Shown here: piece after piece, positions 5,641-6,194 of the stretch
How positions within the stretch are numbered: the first letter of the stretch is position 1
Layout of the letters: every line of letters starts with the position of its first letter
Source: Deltaproteobacteria bacterium
GTDB taxonomy: Bacteria; Myxococcota_A; JAADFL01
DNA: 6,194 nt
Assembly: GCA_013152945.1 (NCBI GenBank)
Contig: JAADFL010000097.1
Coordinates: 1 to 6,194 of the forward strand
Direction: 5' to 3'
Notes under the pieces: generated by a model
What the model was told of the DNA's origin: nothing
The model's input: the letters and a program-made list of their open reading frames with translations, nothing else
The model's database searches: none
Position numbers and translations under genes: made by a program

Positions 5641-6138
5641 TCAACTCGTTCGTCGCTTGATCGCCTCGTTCACCGCCTTCTCCAAGCGCTTGAGTCTTTT
5701 CTTGTACTCCTTTAGGGCCATCTCCAGCTTGTCGTGCAGGCTTTCCAGGTCGGCCTTGAGCCGCTCAACCTCGTCCCACTCCGGCCTGTCGGAACGGATC
5801 TTCTTCTTCTTCCCGGCGATGCCCTCGAAACGCTTCACCAAGGCATTGATCTTCCGGCTACCCGCACGGATCGGTCCCATGCCTTTCTCGAGATCCGCCA
5901 CCATGGCATCAAGCATTCCCAACGTGCCCGCGGGGATGTCCGGCGTCTCGTTCTTCAGGGTCCTCAAGGCAGACCTTGCCCTAACGAGCACCTTGTCCGC
6001 CTCCTTCACCATCCTTCCGGTATCGACCTGGGCACGATGCAGGGAACTCCGTATATCCGATGTCTTGTAGTACCTGACGCAACCACCTAGTCCAAACACT
6101 AGAGCCAGTGCGATGACAACACTCCTGTCAAACCTCAT
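5641..6138 (-). CDS. coiled-coil lipoprotein of unknown function
   Basis: This is a 165-residue protein. ATG 6138 has GGAGGG five bases upstream. The signal MRFDRSVVIALALVFGLGGC ends in lipobox LGGC with Cys20. The mature part is highly charged and almost wholly helical in appearance: residues 30-110 contain regular Leu/Val/Ala spacing (HRAQVDTGRMVKEADKVLVRA), a basic stretch KKKKIR lies at 110-115, and residues about 122-162 form a likely coiled coil (VERLKADLESLHDKLEMALK, then EYKKRLKRLEKAVNEAIKRR). It probably sits in the periplasm on an outer or inner membrane anchor. I recognise no named family. A terminator follows its stop, and its ATG overlaps the stop of a possible upstream gene, so it is likely the last gene of an operon entering from the right. 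Confidence 0.8.
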   Translation of the reverse strand: MRFDRSVVIALALVFGLGGCVRYYKTSDIRSSLHRAQVDTGRMVKEADKVLVRARSALRTLKNETPDIPAGTLGMLDAMVADLEKGMGPIRAGSRKINALVKRFEGIAGKKKKIRSDRPEWDEVERLKADLESLHDKLEMALKEYKKRLKRLEKAVNEAIKRRTS

Positions 6139-6194
6139 TTTTTCCCTCCATGCACAACCCTGATCTTCAGCAAGCTTCCCAGATTTACCATCCA
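6135..6194 (-). CDS. C-terminal end of a possible upstream gene cut by the right edge
   Basis: A minus-strand frame is open from the window edge and ends in TGA at 6137-6135, overlapping the ATG of the lipoprotein gene as ATGA. The visible 19 residues are WMVNLGSLLKIRVVHGGKK. A four-base overlap, with the Shine-Dalgarno of the next gene inside the frame, is typical of translationally coupled operon genes. Sixty bases are too few to prove coding or name a product. Confidence 0.4.
   Translation of the reverse strand, partial: WMVNLGSLLKIRVVHGGKK

Noticed and set aside
5522-6070. Plus-strand frame of 182 residues opposite the coiled-coil lipoprotein
   Set aside because: Antisense shadow: the minus-strand gene has a lipobox, a good ribosome site and a terminator; the plus frame has no ribosome site or recognisable motif.

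Overview
The window looks like part of a Gram-negative chromosome of moderately high GC, most like environmental Deltaproteobacteria/Myxococcota. This is inference. The reasons are three or four predicted lipoproteins, a TolB/CsgG-like periplasmic domain, and long Asp-Thr dipeptide tracts behind lipoprotein signals. No taxonomic marker gene is present.

Layout. Positions 1-517 (minus) hold the 5' part of a lipoprotein gene that runs off the left edge; almost all of its visible mature part is an Asp-X dipeptide repeat. Positions 759-3199 (minus) hold a likely two-gene operon: a secreted TolB/CsgG-like protein (2339-3199), then, 29 bases downstream, a lipoprotein with a Cys-rich head, a (Asp-Thr)n stalk and a C-terminal parallel beta-helix (759-2309). 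A non-coding region at 3200-3598 carries two REP-like hairpins and, against the next start codon, two identical 21-bp palindromes. Positions 3599-4948 (plus) encode an intact AAA_14/DUF4143 ATPase. Positions 4949-5253 are non-coding and include a G-rich minisatellite. An N-terminally deleted AbiEii-type nucleotidyltransferase fragment lies at 5278-5532 (plus). The right end (minus) has a coiled-coil lipoprotein (5641-6138) with a good terminator, whose ATG overlaps the stop of a possible upstream gene cut by the window edge.

How it fits together. The left half is a cell-envelope cluster of lipoproteins and a periplasmic protein, probably involved in surface display. The middle is an accessory segment: a stand-alone ATPase with its own palindromic leader, G-rich repeats and a toxin-gene remnant. 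That pattern suggests past insertion and deletion. I see no complete multi-gene defence or mobile system. The least explained signals are the twin palindromes that embed the ATPase Shine-Dalgarno, and the paired lipoprotein genes whose Asp-X stalks have different higher-order repeat structures.
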